This document shows, in pieces, positions 10,365 through 18,858 of a stretch of DNA of 64,000 bases. The position numbers and the translations under genes are program-made. The notes below the pieces were generated by a model. It did no database searches. It was not told the origin of the DNA and saw nothing but the letters and a program-made list of their open reading frames with translations. The stretch comes from Kribbella voronezhensis (GTDB taxonomy: Bacteria; Actinomycetota; Actinomycetes; Propionibacteriales; Kribbellaceae). Location of the stretch: contig NZ_SOCE01000002.1 in the NCBI RefSeq assembly GCF_004365175.1, positions 1,364,001 through 1,428,000 on the forward strand, written 5' to 3'. Every line of letters starts with the position of its first letter. The first letter of the stretch is position 1.

Positions 10365-11610
10365 CCCACCGGTAGGACGATCCTTGCTGACGGCACTCGA
10401 CCCGGGTGCCGTCAGCCGTCGTCTCGATTCCGCCGGCCTCCTGCCAGCCGCATGATCCGCCGAGTGTCACCTGCGGGTTGGGCGCTGGGGTCACCGGACC
10501 GGTGGGGATGGTCTCCGGTGTCACGGACGGTTTGCGCGTCGAGGTGGATGCCGTTGTTGGTGCGCTACCGGGTGACGGTGAGCCGCCGCCGCCCGATCCG
10601 TTGAGGAGCAGTACGGCGACTACGCCGGCCGCCGCCACTCCAGCCACACCCGCCAACACCAGGCGCCGACGACCTGAGTTGCTCGCTGGTCCAACGCGGG
10701 AAGACTCGTGCGTTTGCTCGGGTGGATTGGCGTTGGGTTGTGGCGGTGCGGGTAGGGCTTCGTACGGCGGGGGTAGTGAAGGGAGGTGGTTGAAGACCTC
10801 TATCAGCTCGCCGTCAGTGGTGTGTGCCGGGAGTTGCAGAGGGTCCGCGAGTGCGGGGGCGAGCGCCTTCAATGCCGCGGTTGCCGAGCTCGTTCGTTGA
10901 GCAGGGTCGACGCGGACCAGCCCTTCGACGACATCCCAGACAGTTCGACCGGCGGAGCCTTCGAGCCGTGGAGGCAGAGGACCAGCCGGCGGTGGCTCTT
11001 CGCCGGTCAGCAATTGCCAACCGGTCACGCCTGCCGCATAGAGGTCCTGTGCCACACCGGGCGGTTCGCCGGCGAGTACCTCGGGCGCGACGAAGCCCGG
11101 CGTACCGACGACCGCGCCTTGCTGGGTGAGGCGCGGCTCCCCCAGCAGGAACGCGATCCCGAAATCGCTCAACCGCAGTACCGGCAGGGCGGTGCCAGTT
11201 GCCTCCAGCAACAGGTTCGCGGGCTTGACGTCGCGGTGGACGACTCCTGCGCCGTGGACGTGTTCGAGTGCCGTCAGCACCTGGGCCAGCAGCTCCGCGG
11301 CATAGCGCTCCGGCAAGGCCCCGAAGTCAGCGACCAGATGACTCAGCGAGCCACCACCGACCAGGTCCATGGCTAGGAGAGCCTGATCGTCCTCGGCTGC
11401 CCAGCTGTAGGGGCTGAGCACGTTCGGATGCTCCAGGCGCAGCCCTTGCTCACGGACGAACCGCAGTAGTGCGCCCGCATGCCGCTGACGCAGGACCTTG
11501 GCCGCGCAGAGCCGATCGAGGCGGCGATCCCACGCCCGCCAGACGGTCCCCGCCCCGCCTGAGCCGACAGGATCGATGAGTTCGAACCGGCCGGCGAACA
11601 CATCGGGCAC
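10351..11610 (-). CDS. Transmembrane Ser/Thr protein kinase (Hanks type)
   Basis: A 419-residue protein. The GTG start at 11610 is preceded by GAGGAG. The kinase domain spans about residues 8-270: glycine loop GSGGAGTV (16-23), ATP Lys in CAAKVL (K38), catalytic loop HRDVKPAN with D127, and metal-binding DFG with D149. A Pro-rich juxtamembrane segment leads to one TM helix at about 317-337. The small extracellular tail has two cysteines (about 387 and 406) and no PASTA repeats. Its 3' end overlaps the VWA gene 3' end by 14 bp. The XRE, VWA and kinase genes may form one surface-sensing module; the substrate is unknown. Confidence 0.9.
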   Translation of the reverse strand: MPDVFAGRFELIDPVGSGGAGTVWRAWDRRLDRLCAAKVLRQRHAGALLRFVREQGLRLEHPNVLSPYSWAAEDDQALLAMDLVGGGSLSHLVADFGALPERYAAELLAQVLTALEHVHGAGVVHRDVKPANLLLEATGTALPVLRLSDFGIAFLLGEPRLTQQGAVVGTPGFVAPEVLAGEPPGVAQDLYAAGVTGWQLLTGEEPPPAGPLPPRLEGSAGRTVWDVVEGLVRVDPAQRTSSATAALKALAPALADPLQLPAHTTDGELIEVFNHLPSLPPPYEALPAPPQPNANPPEQTHESSRVGPASNSGRRRLVLAGVAGVAAAGVVAVLLLNGSGGGGSPSPGSAPTTASTSTRKPSVTPETIPTGPVTPAPNPQVTLGGSCGWQEAGGIETTADGTRVECRQQGSSYRWVKAG

Positions 11611-11689
11611 CGGTGGTTCTCCTCTCGCGCGGGACCCGGCATACCTTGCCAGGCTGCCGGATCCGACGCGAGCCGGGGTCCGCCACGGC

Positions 11690-12133
11690 TCAGGTGTAGT
11701 ACCCGTCCACGACAGCGCTCGCCTCGTCGTACAGAGCAGGGCCGTCCTGTACGACGGGCGCGAAGCCGCCACCTGGTTTGAGGCCGTTCAGCTGGTCTCC
11801 GGACAAGGCGTAGACGACCCGGCCGAGGCCCGACCGCTCGATCGCGCCGGTGCACATGCCGCACGGTTGGCAACTGGTGTACATCGTGGTGGTCGCAGCC
11901 ACGTCCGGCGGCAATTCGCGAGCGGCCCACTTGGCGAGCTTGAGCTCCGGATGCGCGCTGATGTCGTTGTCGGTGATGCTGGTGTTCCCCGCCTCGGCGA
12001 CCACCGTCCCGTCGGATCCGACGAGGATCGACCCGAACGGCGGGTTGCCGGACTCACGGGCCGCGGCGGCCATCTCGATCGCCCGCCGCAGAAACCCCTC
12101 TTCGGCCGACGACACGATTGCTTCTGTACTCAC
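11690..12133 (-). CDS. Cytidine/deoxycytidylate-type deaminase, guanine-deaminase-like
   Basis: A 147-residue zinc-dependent deaminase. The motif HPELK (H61, E63) replaces the more common HAE, and PCGMC (C91, C94) completes the zinc site. NPPFGSILV and the C-terminal GYYT fit the CMP/dCMP deaminase superfamily, closest in style to nucleoside/guanine deaminases. The start is GTG 12133, which overlaps the last base of the upstream LLM oxidoreductase stop (TAGTG), so translation is coupled. Base specificity cannot be fixed from sequence alone. Confidence 0.85.
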   Translation of the reverse strand: MSTEAIVSSAEEGFLRRAIEMAAAARESGNPPFGSILVGSDGTVVAEAGNTSITDNDISAHPELKLAKWAARELPPDVAATTTMYTSCQPCGMCTGAIERSGLGRVVYALSGDQLNGLKPGGGFAPVVQDGPALYDEASAVVDGYYT

Positions 12134-12969
12134 TACTTGTCTCCTCTGTGTGCCATGACTGTCGCCAGCGCGTTCCAGGCCGTCTCCGGCCGTTCGGTCT
12201 CTGCTGGATCGCCGATGAACGGATCCAGTACTACGGCCTCGGCGCCGAGTGCCTCCAGCTGATCGAGGTCACCGATCACCTGGTCGATCGATCCCTCACC
12301 AGCGACCCGATCGTTCAACGGCTCCGGAGTGAGCCGGAGCAGGATCCGCGGTGAGAACGCAGGGAGCGCTCTCTGCTCGTTCTCGGCGATCTTCGCCAGT
12401 ACGCCGAGCGCGTCCCGCATCCAGTCCATCGACTGCCGCAGCGGATGCCACGCGTCACCGAGGCGGACGGCCCGCCGCATCCCCGCAGTACTGAGTCCAC
12501 CCACCCAGATCGGGATGTCGCCGCTGCGGTAGTCGGCGTCGTTCGTCCATGCGTCGCGCACGGTTCGCAGCAACTCGTCGGTCAGCTTTCCGCGCTGGGA
12601 GAAATCGACGCCGAGTGCCTCGAACTCCTGTCGCGCCCAGCCGGCTCCGACGCCGAGGACGAACCGGCCGCCACTCAACTGGTTGAGGTTCGCCGCCATC
12701 CGGGCGACCAGCAGCGGATGCCGGTACGGCGCGATCAGCACCGTGGTGCCCAGTTTGATCGTGCCGGTGATGCCGGCCAGCCAGCTGAGCGCGGTGAACG
12801 GTTCGTAGAAGGGAGCCGGGTACTGCTCCGCGACGTCGGGCGTGATCGCGACGTGGTCGGACACCATCAGCAGGTCGTAGCCCAGTCCCTCCACCGTCCG
12901 GGCCCAGTCGCGAAGCCGTCCCGGATCGGTGCCGGGGCCGAAGTTGGGGACGTTCACGCCGATTTCCAC
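12133..12969 (-). CDS. LLM-class F420-dependent oxidoreductase
   Basis: A 278-residue TIM-barrel of the luciferase-like monooxygenase family. Indicators are MEIGVNVPNFGPGTDP at the start, YDLLMVSDHVAI, the GVGAGWARQEFEALGVDF segment around residue 105-125 that is diagnostic of actinobacterial F420-dependent members, and IPIWVGG. Such enzymes transfer hydride to or from F420. The start is ATG 12969. It is the first gene of a two-gene operon with the deaminase and is divergent from the AsnC-type regulator over 93 bp, which may control it. Confidence 0.88.
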   Translation of the reverse strand: MEIGVNVPNFGPGTDPGRLRDWARTVEGLGYDLLMVSDHVAITPDVAEQYPAPFYEPFTALSWLAGITGTIKLGTTVLIAPYRHPLLVARMAANLNQLSGGRFVLGVGAGWARQEFEALGVDFSQRGKLTDELLRTVRDAWTNDADYRSGDIPIWVGGLSTAGMRRAVRLGDAWHPLRQSMDWMRDALGVLAKIAENEQRALPAFSPRILLRLTPEPLNDRVAGEGSIDQVIGDLDQLEALGAEAVVLDPFIGDPAETERPETAWNALATVMAHRGDK

Positions 12970-13062
12970 CCCGCCAGGCTATCCAGCCGAAAGGGTCTCA
13001 CAGAAGGGAATCCTCGCGGTATCGGCGCCGCACGGCCGTGGAATCGCCGGTATCTTGACCAG

Positions 13063-13521
13063 ATGACCGAGACTCTCGATCCGACCGACTGGGCCATCCT
13101 GGTCGAGGTGCAGCGCGACGGGCGGATCTCGCTGACCGAACTCGGCCGCCGGGTGAACCTGAGCGCCTCGGCGGCCACCGAGCGGGTGAGGCGACTCGAA
13201 GCGGCCGGGATCATCAGTGGCTATCGCGCGGATGTGGACCTGGCGAAGGTCGGGTTCCCCGTGCTGGCCGTCGTTCGGCTGAAGTACCCCGGCAACAAGC
13301 ACGAGCCGCTGCGGAAGTTGCTCGCCGAACGGTTCGAGATCCTCGAGTGTCTGCGGACGACCGGGGACGACTGCTACACGCTGAAGGTGGCGGCCGAGTC
13401 GATGGCGCACCTGGAGGAACTGGTAAACGAGTTGACCGAGTTCGGGACGACGACTACCAATCTGGTGTACAGCCAGACGCAGCCCTACCGGGGGCCGCAA
13501 CGGCCGCCCCCGGAGGTTTGA
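13063..13521 (+). CDS. Lrp/AsnC-family transcriptional regulator
   Basis: A 152-residue regulator from ATG 13063; the frame is open further upstream but that part has no family signature. The N-terminal HTH (about 5-60: LDPTDWAILVEVQRDGRISLTELGRRVNLSASAATERVRRLEAAGII) is followed by the RAM ligand-binding domain (about 70-145, with the conserved GDDCYTLKV). The family usually senses an amino acid and forms octamers. It is divergent from the LLM oxidoreductase and overlaps the next gene by one base (TGATG), indicating coupled translation with that gene of unknown function. Confidence 0.9.
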   Translation: MTETLDPTDWAILVEVQRDGRISLTELGRRVNLSASAATERVRRLEAAGIISGYRADVDLAKVGFPVLAVVRLKYPGNKHEPLRKLLAERFEILECLRTTGDDCYTLKVAAESMAHLEELVNELTEFGTTTTNLVYSQTQPYRGPQRPPPEV

Positions 13522-14372
13522 TGCACGTCCTCGGCATCGAGGTGTCCCCCGAACTCTTCACATCCTGGATCGATTGGCTCGCTCCGGACCGGCAGCCGTT
13601 CTACGTGACGCGGCAGCAGGCGGCCGCGTGGTCGTTGCCGCTCGATCCGACCAAGCCCGACAAGCAACTGCGTGACACCTACCAGATCTACAACCTCGAC
13701 AGCCGGTTGAAGTCCGTGTGGCTCGACGAGGCAACCTTCATGGCGTTGCCGCGGAAGATCCGTGCCGCGTTGGTGCGCGCGCAGGTGACGCACGAGCGCT
13801 CCGAAGTACCGACTGTTCGAGCCTGGCGAGAGGTGCTCGGGCCGGAGATCGCGCGGCAGGCGGACGGACACCGGTTCGTCTGGTGGAAGTCCGTACTGCG
13901 TGACTTCGCGACCGAGGTGCTGCCCCGGGTCGTCGGCGAAGACCTCGGGCCGAGCCGGCATCGCGACGTACCGAAGGCTGTCTGGTCGGGTGTCGCTCGG
14001 GTGCTTCCCGCTGCGCTTGAACTGGCCGGGACCTTCGCGAACGGGAGTGGGCCGAACTGTTTCGGCACGGTGATGGCGGCGGCCGGCGTCGAGGGTGCTG
14101 CTGAGGAATGGATGCAGCGGCAACCGTTCGACGAGTGGCTGGATCAGCACACCACGCGCGGCGGGCGCGACGAAGTACCGGGCACTGTCCTGGTCTGGCG
14201 CGACAGTGACCGCGCGGTCCAGCACGCAGCGGTCACTCTCGGCGCCGGCTGGAGCTTCCACAAACCCAACCAGTCCTGGATGGGCCCGCGCGAAGTCCGC
14301 CCCACCAAGGAACTTCTCGCCTACTGCCGCTCCCCCGGCCGCCGCCTGACCCGCCACACCATCACCCGCTGA
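13521..14372 (+). CDS. Uncharacterised protein with possible papain-like (NlpC/P60-type) C-terminal fold
   Basis: A 283-residue protein that I do not recognise as a named family. The C-terminal third has the pattern of a circular papain-like fold: NCFGTVM (C180), then VLVWRD, QHAAVTL (H235) and KPNQSW (N250/Q251), which would give a Cys-His-polar triad. The N-terminal 170 residues are helical and W-rich with no motif I can name. There is no signal peptide, so it is cytosolic, unlike cell-wall NlpC enzymes. ATG 13521 overlaps the AsnC stop. The fold call is inference from spacing of three motifs. Confidence 0.6.
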   Translation: MHVLGIEVSPELFTSWIDWLAPDRQPFYVTRQQAAAWSLPLDPTKPDKQLRDTYQIYNLDSRLKSVWLDEATFMALPRKIRAALVRAQVTHERSEVPTVRAWREVLGPEIARQADGHRFVWWKSVLRDFATEVLPRVVGEDLGPSRHRDVPKAVWSGVARVLPAALELAGTFANGSGPNCFGTVMAAAGVEGAAEEWMQRQPFDEWLDQHTTRGGRDEVPGTVLVWRDSDRAVQHAAVTLGAGWSFHKPNQSWMGPREVRPTKELLAYCRSPGRRLTRHTITR

Positions 14373-14388
14373 GTACTACCGTCACCGC

Positions 14389-14697
14389 ATGGAGTTCTCG
14401 GAGATGGTTCAGTCAGCTCGGGAAGTGCGGCAGAAGTACGCCGGGTTCGAGGAGCGGCGGTACGGCCGGAGCTGGACGCGGGAGGAGCTGATGCTGGGCT
14501 TCCTCGGCGATGTCGGGGATCTCGCGAAGCTTGTCCAGGGCAAGGAAGGCGTGCGGCCGCGAGACGATCTCGACGAGGCGTTCGCCCATGAGCTGGCCGA
14601 TTGCCTGTGGTCGGTGATCGTGCTCGCGGACGCCTATCAGGTTGACCTGGAGAGCGCGTTCTCGCGCACGATGAGGGAGCTGAAGGGTCAGCTCTGA
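14389..14697 (+). CDS. MazG-like nucleotide pyrophosphohydrolase
   Basis: A small, 102-residue all-alpha protein. The motif order MLGFLGDVGDLAKLVQ (about 37-52) and HELADCLWSVIVLADAY (about 68-84) corresponds to the ExxE...ExxD metal-binding helices of MazG and dUTPase-like enzymes, with D in place of the first Glu. Such enzymes hydrolyse non-canonical or excess NTPs to NMP and PPi. It starts 16 bp after the papain-fold candidate and probably shares its operon. Its 3' end overlaps the OsmC gene on the other strand by 10 bp. Confidence 0.78.
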   Translation: MEFSEMVQSAREVRQKYAGFEERRYGRSWTREELMLGFLGDVGDLAKLVQGKEGVRPRDDLDEAFAHELADCLWSVIVLADAYQVDLESAFSRTMRELKGQL

Positions 14698-15143
14698 GGC
14701 GGGTCGACGACGGTGGTGTGGACCGGCGTGCCGAGTTCTACTGTGCGGCTCACCGTGCACAGGCGGTCGTGGGACATCTTGACCGCTCGGGGCAGGGCCT
14801 CGCGGGCCTTGTCGCCGGCTTCGCCCTCGGGGAAGCGGATGGTGAACTCGACGGCGAGGTTCTCCATCCGGTTGCCCTGCTCGGGGTCCCGGATCTTGTC
14901 GCCGCGCACGACCGCGCTGAACTCGGTCGGCTCCGCGCGCCGGCTGACCACGACGTCGACGTCGATCGCGGAACAGGCGCCGATCGCGGCGAGCAGCAGC
15001 TCCACCGGGGTGAAGTCGGTGTCGGTCTCACCACCTGAGCCGACCGACAGCGTGCCGCCGCGGACGTTGTGGACCAGGTACTTGCTGTTCTCGGTGCGCT
15101 CGAAGTGCACCGAGCGAAGGGTGTCGTCGCCCATGTCCGTCAC
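14688..15143 (-). CDS. OsmC-family peroxiredoxin-like protein
   Basis: A 151-residue protein with the two family cysteines: C57 in LLAAIGACSAIDVD, and C129 in SHDRLCTVSRT. In OsmC and Ohr proteins these reduce organic hydroperoxides; this subgroup (with DFTPVELLLAAIG) is a generic OsmC-like protein. The start is either GTG 15143 or ATG 15134, three codons later; neither has a strong RBS. It is convergent with the MazG-like gene and overlaps it by 10 bp. Confidence 0.87.
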   Translation of the reverse strand: MTDMGDDTLRSVHFERTENSKYLVHNVRGGTLSVGSGGETDTDFTPVELLLAAIGACSAIDVDVVVSRRAEPTEFSAVVRGDKIRDPEQGNRMENLAVEFTIRFPEGEAGDKAREALPRAVKMSHDRLCTVSRTVELGTPVHTTVVDPPQS

Positions 15144-15165
15144 AATCTGTTGCTGGTAGCAACTG

Positions 15166-15816
15166 TCAGAGGCTGCTCAGCGCCGTGGCGATCGGTGTGT
15201 CGCCGGCGATGAGCTCCAGGGTCCGGCCGATCGAGGCCGGGGTTTCGCAGAGTCCGGCAAGAACGGCGGCCACGTCGTCGCGGCTGACGCTGCCGCGGCC
15301 GGTCTTGTCGGCGAGCAGGACCAGTCCGGTGCCGGGATCGTTGGTGAGCGCTCCCGGGCGCAGGATGGTCCAGTCCAGGTCGCGGCCGCGCAGGTCGTCC
15401 TCGGCCGCCTTCTTCGCCCGCAGGTAGATCGTGAAGGTGTCGTCCGGATCGAGTTCGTCGGCACGGTCCGCGCCCATCGAGCTGACCTGAAGATGACGCC
15501 GTACGCCGGCGCGCTCAGCCGCCTCGGCGAACAACACCGCCGCGCCACGATCCACGGTCTCCTTGCGCTCGGTGCCACTCCCGGGGCCGGCGCCGGCGGA
15601 AAAGATCGCGACGTCCGCACCGGCCAGCACCTCGGCGACCGCAGCGACGTCGGTCTTCTCCAGATCCAGTACTGCGGCTGAGCCACCCACTGCGGTGAGA
15701 TCGACCTGGTGGTCCGGGTTCCGCACCAGCCCGACCACCTCGTGCCCGGCACCCGCCAGCACCTTGGTCAACCTCAGCGCGATCTGCCCGTGTCCACCCG
15801 CAATGACGACTCGCAT
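15166..15816 (-). CDS. NAD(P)-binding SDR/atypical short-chain dehydrogenase
   Basis: A 216-residue protein with an N-terminal Rossmann GGHGQIALRL (about 7-16), nucleotide-binding LVRNPDH, the VSSMGADRAD segment in place of the classic active-site strand, and YLRAKKAAEDDLRGRDLDWTILRPG, the usual YxxxK plus RPG of NmrA/YwnB-like atypical SDRs. These act as NAD(P)H-dependent reductases or redox sensors. It lies upstream of the OsmC gene on the same strand with a 22-bp gap, so a joint stress-related role is possible. Confidence 0.85.
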   Translation of the reverse strand: MRVVIAGGHGQIALRLTKVLAGAGHEVVGLVRNPDHQVDLTAVGGSAAVLDLEKTDVAAVAEVLAGADVAIFSAGAGPGSGTERKETVDRGAAVLFAEAAERAGVRRHLQVSSMGADRADELDPDDTFTIYLRAKKAAEDDLRGRDLDWTILRPGALTNDPGTGLVLLADKTGRGSVSRDDVAAVLAGLCETPASIGRTLELIAGDTPIATALSSL

Positions 15817-15933
15817 ACCCCGAGCCTAACCGCCCACAGCCCCCACACCAGGAACCCATCACGGCCCGTTCCTCCAGCAGCACGCGAAGGCGGGTGTCCA
15901 GACTGTTCTTTCAGGTGGCGAGGTGGGAGGTGT

Positions 15934-17814
15934 TCAGTCTTCGTGGCGGAGGATGGGGCGGAGGGTGTCGAGGACGGTGGGGTCTTCGATGGTGGAGGGG
16001 ATCTGGACTTCGCGGCCGTCGGCGATTCCGCGCATGGTTTTGCGGAGGATCTTGCCGGAGCGGGTCTTCGGCAGCGCGTCGACGACGGAGACTTCGCGGA
16101 AGGCGGCGACCGGGCCGATATCGCGGCGTACGGCGGCGACGAGTTCTGCTTGCAGCGCTTCCGATGAGATCTCAACGCCGGCCTTCAGCACGACGAAACC
16201 CCGTGGAAGCTGGCCCTTCAGCGCATCGTGAACGCCGATGACCGCGCACTCGGCGACCGCGGGATGCGCCGCGAGGACCGCCTCCATGCTGCCGGTCGAC
16301 AACCGGTGTCCGGCGACATTGATGACGTCGTCGGTGCGGCCCATCACGAAGATGTAGCCGTCGGCATCGATGTAGCCGCCGTCGCCGGTCAGGTAGTACC
16401 CGTCGTACTGGCTGAGATAGCTGAGGATGTACCGGGCGTCGTCGCCCCACAGCGTCGGCAGTGCGCCGGGCGGAAGCGGTAGCTTGATCGCGATCGCGCC
16501 CTCCTCCCCCGCCGGCAGCACGGTTCCGTCCGCGTCGAGGATCTGCACGTTCCAGCCAGGCAGTGGAACTGTTGCCGACCCAGGCTTGGTCGGCAGCGCT
16601 TCGAGCCCCCGCGGATTCGCCGCGATCGGCCAGCCGGTCTCCGTCTGCCACCAGTGATCGACCACCGGTACGCCGAGTTTGTCGTGCGCCCAGTGATAGG
16701 TCTCCGGATCGAGCCGCTCACCGGCAAGGAAGAGCGTGCTGAACGCACCGAGGTCGTACTTCGCCAGCTCGGCCGCGTCGGGGTCGACCTTCTTGATCGC
16801 CCGGAGCGCGGTCGGAGCGGTGAAGAGCGCTTTCACGTGATGCTCGGAGATCACTCGCCAGAAGGCGCCCGCGTCCGGCGTACCGACCGGTTTGCCCTCG
16901 TAGAGAACCGTGGTCGCACCCACGAGCAGCGGCGCGTAGACGATGTAGGAGTGGCCGACGACCCAGCCGACATCGGAGGCGGTCCACCACACGTCGCCGG
17001 GACCGATGTCGTAAACGGCGCGCATCGACCAGGCCAGCGCTACCGCGTGGCCGCCGTTGTCGCGTACGACGCCCTTCGGCTTACCGGTCGTGCCGGACGT
17101 GTACAGCACATAGAGCGGATCGGTCGCGGCGACCGGCACGGGATCGACCGGGCGCGCGTCCGAGATCAGCGTTTCCCAGTCGAGATCGCGCTCTCCGAGT
17201 TTCCCGGGCGCGTTCTCGCGCTGCAGCAGAATGGTGTGGTCGGGCTGGTGGCCGGCCAGTTCGAGCGCGCTGTCGACGATCGGCTTGTACTCGACGACGC
17301 GGGTCGGCTCGATCCCGCAGGACGCGGCGACGATCACCTTGGGAGTGGCGTCGTCGATCCTCGCGGCGAGTTCCTTCGGCGCGAATCCGCCGAACACGAC
17401 CGAGTGGATCGCCCCCAGTCGGGCACACGCCAGCATCGCGATGACCGCTTCGGGAATCATCGGCATGTAGACGATGACCCGATCACCCTTGCCGACGCCG
17501 ACCGACCTGAGCGCGCCCGCGAACACCGCGACCCGGTCGCGCAGTTCGGCGTACGTGAAGGTGCGAGTCGTACCGGTGACGGGAGAGTCGTAGATCAGCG
17601 CAGAGCGCTCTCCGGCGCCGCTCTCCACGTGCCGGTCGAGCGCGTTGTACGACGTATTGAGCTCGCCGTCGGAGAACCATCGGTAGAGCGGCGCGGCCGA
17701 ATCGTCGAGACCGCGGATCGGAGAGCGCGTCCAGCTGATCGCCGAGGCGGCCTCCAGCCAGAACCCGTCCGGATCCGCCAGGCTGCGGCGGTAGCTGTCT
17801 TCGTACGCACCCAT
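15934..17814 (-). CDS. prpE: Propionyl-CoA synthetase (acyl-CoA ligase, PrpE type)
   Basis: A 626-residue AMP-forming ligase. It has an ACAS_N segment (YRRSLADPDGFWLEAA), the P-loop-like YTSGTTGKPKGVVR, the adenylate motif WWQTETGWPI, YYLTGDGGYIDADGYIFVMGRTDDVINVAGHRLSTG, and the catalytic, acetylation-sensitive Lys in PKTRSGKILRKTMR near residue 597. Length and N-terminus fit PrpE (about 628 residues) better than acetyl-CoA synthetase (about 650). It activates propionate or similar short acids in the cytosol. It is monocistronic on the minus strand and divergent from the PLP enzyme over 113 bp. Acetate or acrylate use cannot be excluded. Confidence 0.85.
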   Translation of the reverse strand: MGAYEDSYRRSLADPDGFWLEAASAISWTRSPIRGLDDSAAPLYRWFSDGELNTSYNALDRHVESGAGERSALIYDSPVTGTTRTFTYAELRDRVAVFAGALRSVGVGKGDRVIVYMPMIPEAVIAMLACARLGAIHSVVFGGFAPKELAARIDDATPKVIVAASCGIEPTRVVEYKPIVDSALELAGHQPDHTILLQRENAPGKLGERDLDWETLISDARPVDPVPVAATDPLYVLYTSGTTGKPKGVVRDNGGHAVALAWSMRAVYDIGPGDVWWTASDVGWVVGHSYIVYAPLLVGATTVLYEGKPVGTPDAGAFWRVISEHHVKALFTAPTALRAIKKVDPDAAELAKYDLGAFSTLFLAGERLDPETYHWAHDKLGVPVVDHWWQTETGWPIAANPRGLEALPTKPGSATVPLPGWNVQILDADGTVLPAGEEGAIAIKLPLPPGALPTLWGDDARYILSYLSQYDGYYLTGDGGYIDADGYIFVMGRTDDVINVAGHRLSTGSMEAVLAAHPAVAECAVIGVHDALKGQLPRGFVVLKAGVEISSEALQAELVAAVRRDIGPVAAFREVSVVDALPKTRSGKILRKTMRGIADGREVQIPSTIEDPTVLDTLRPILRHED

Positions 17815-17927
17815 TCGCGTGCCTCCATCGACCGAAGCTGCTCTGCAGTCTTGCCTATCACCGTGGATGGCAACAGTCCCCTCAGGCGCGTGGCGGCCGG
17901 CGGTAAGGAGTGTGCGAGAGTTGAAGC

Positions 17928-18848
17928 ATGACGGTTTCGCGTGACGAGGTGCTGGCCGCCGCCCGGCGGATCGATGGGCGGGTACGCCGTACGCCGGTGC
18001 TCCAGGTGTCGCCGACGTTGGCCTTCAAGCTCGAACTCGTGCAGCACGTCGGGTCCTTCAAGCCACGCGGCGCCTTCAACCGGCTGCTGAGCGCCAAGGA
18101 ACAGGGCGCTCTCACCGGCCAGGGCATCGTCACCGCTTCGGGTGGCAACGCCGGACTCGCCGCCGCGTACGCCGCGCGCGAACTCGGCGTACCGGCTCGC
18201 ATCTTCGTACCGCGGACCGCGCCCGCTCCCAAGGTCGCCCGGCTGCGCACGCTGGACGCCGACGTGGTGCAGGTCGGGAACGAGTACGCCGAGGCGCACG
18301 AGGCCGCGGTGGCGGCGAGCGAGGAGTCGGGTGCGCTGCTTCTGCACGCGTACGACCAGCCAGAGGTCGTCGCCGGGCAGGGCACGCTCGGACTGGAACT
18401 CCTCGAACAGCTCGGCGGGTTCGACACGGTGCTGGTGGCCGTCGGTGGCGGTGGGCTGATCGCCGGCGTCGCTACCGCGTTGGAGGAGCGGGCTCGGGTG
18501 ATCGGCGTCGAGCCTGAGCTGGCCCCGACGTTGCATCGCGCGCTGGAGGCCGGCGAGCCGGTCGACGTCCAGGTCGGTGGGGTGGCGGCGGACTCTCTCG
18601 GGGCGCGGCGGCTCGGGGCGCTGGCCTTCGACGCGGCGCGGCGGTACGACTTCGGGTCGGTACTGATCGCCGAGGACGCGATTGTTGCTGCTCGCAACGA
18701 ACTGTGGCAGGACTACCGCCTCGCCGTCGAGCACGGTGCGGCCGTCGCCTATGCCGCCTTGACGACCGGCGCGTACGAGCCTGCGGCGGACGAGCGGGTT
18801 GTCGTCATCGTCTGCGGAGCCAACACGGACCCCGCAACGCTCGGCTGA
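17928..18848 (+). CDS. Threonine/serine dehydratase-like PLP enzyme
   Basis: A 306-residue fold-type II PLP enzyme. The Schiff-base lysine is K44 in GSFKPRGAF. The substrate loop is TASGGNAGLAAAYAA and the phosphate-binding glycine loop VAVGGGGLIAG is near residue 170. It lacks the regulatory ACT domain of IlvA, so it is a catabolic-type threonine/serine dehydratase or serine racemase relative. Residue 1 is ATG 17928 with a weak RBS. It is convergent with the rhomboid gene, separated by 10 bp. Confidence 0.87.
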   Translation: MTVSRDEVLAAARRIDGRVRRTPVLQVSPTLAFKLELVQHVGSFKPRGAFNRLLSAKEQGALTGQGIVTASGGNAGLAAAYAARELGVPARIFVPRTAPAPKVARLRTLDADVVQVGNEYAEAHEAAVAASEESGALLLHAYDQPEVVAGQGTLGLELLEQLGGFDTVLVAVGGGGLIAGVATALEERARVIGVEPELAPTLHRALEAGEPVDVQVGGVAADSLGARRLGALAFDAARRYDFGSVLIAEDAIVAARNELWQDYRLAVEHGAAVAYAALTTGAYEPAADERVVVIVCGANTDPATLG

Positions 18849-18858
18849 CCCCGCGGAA

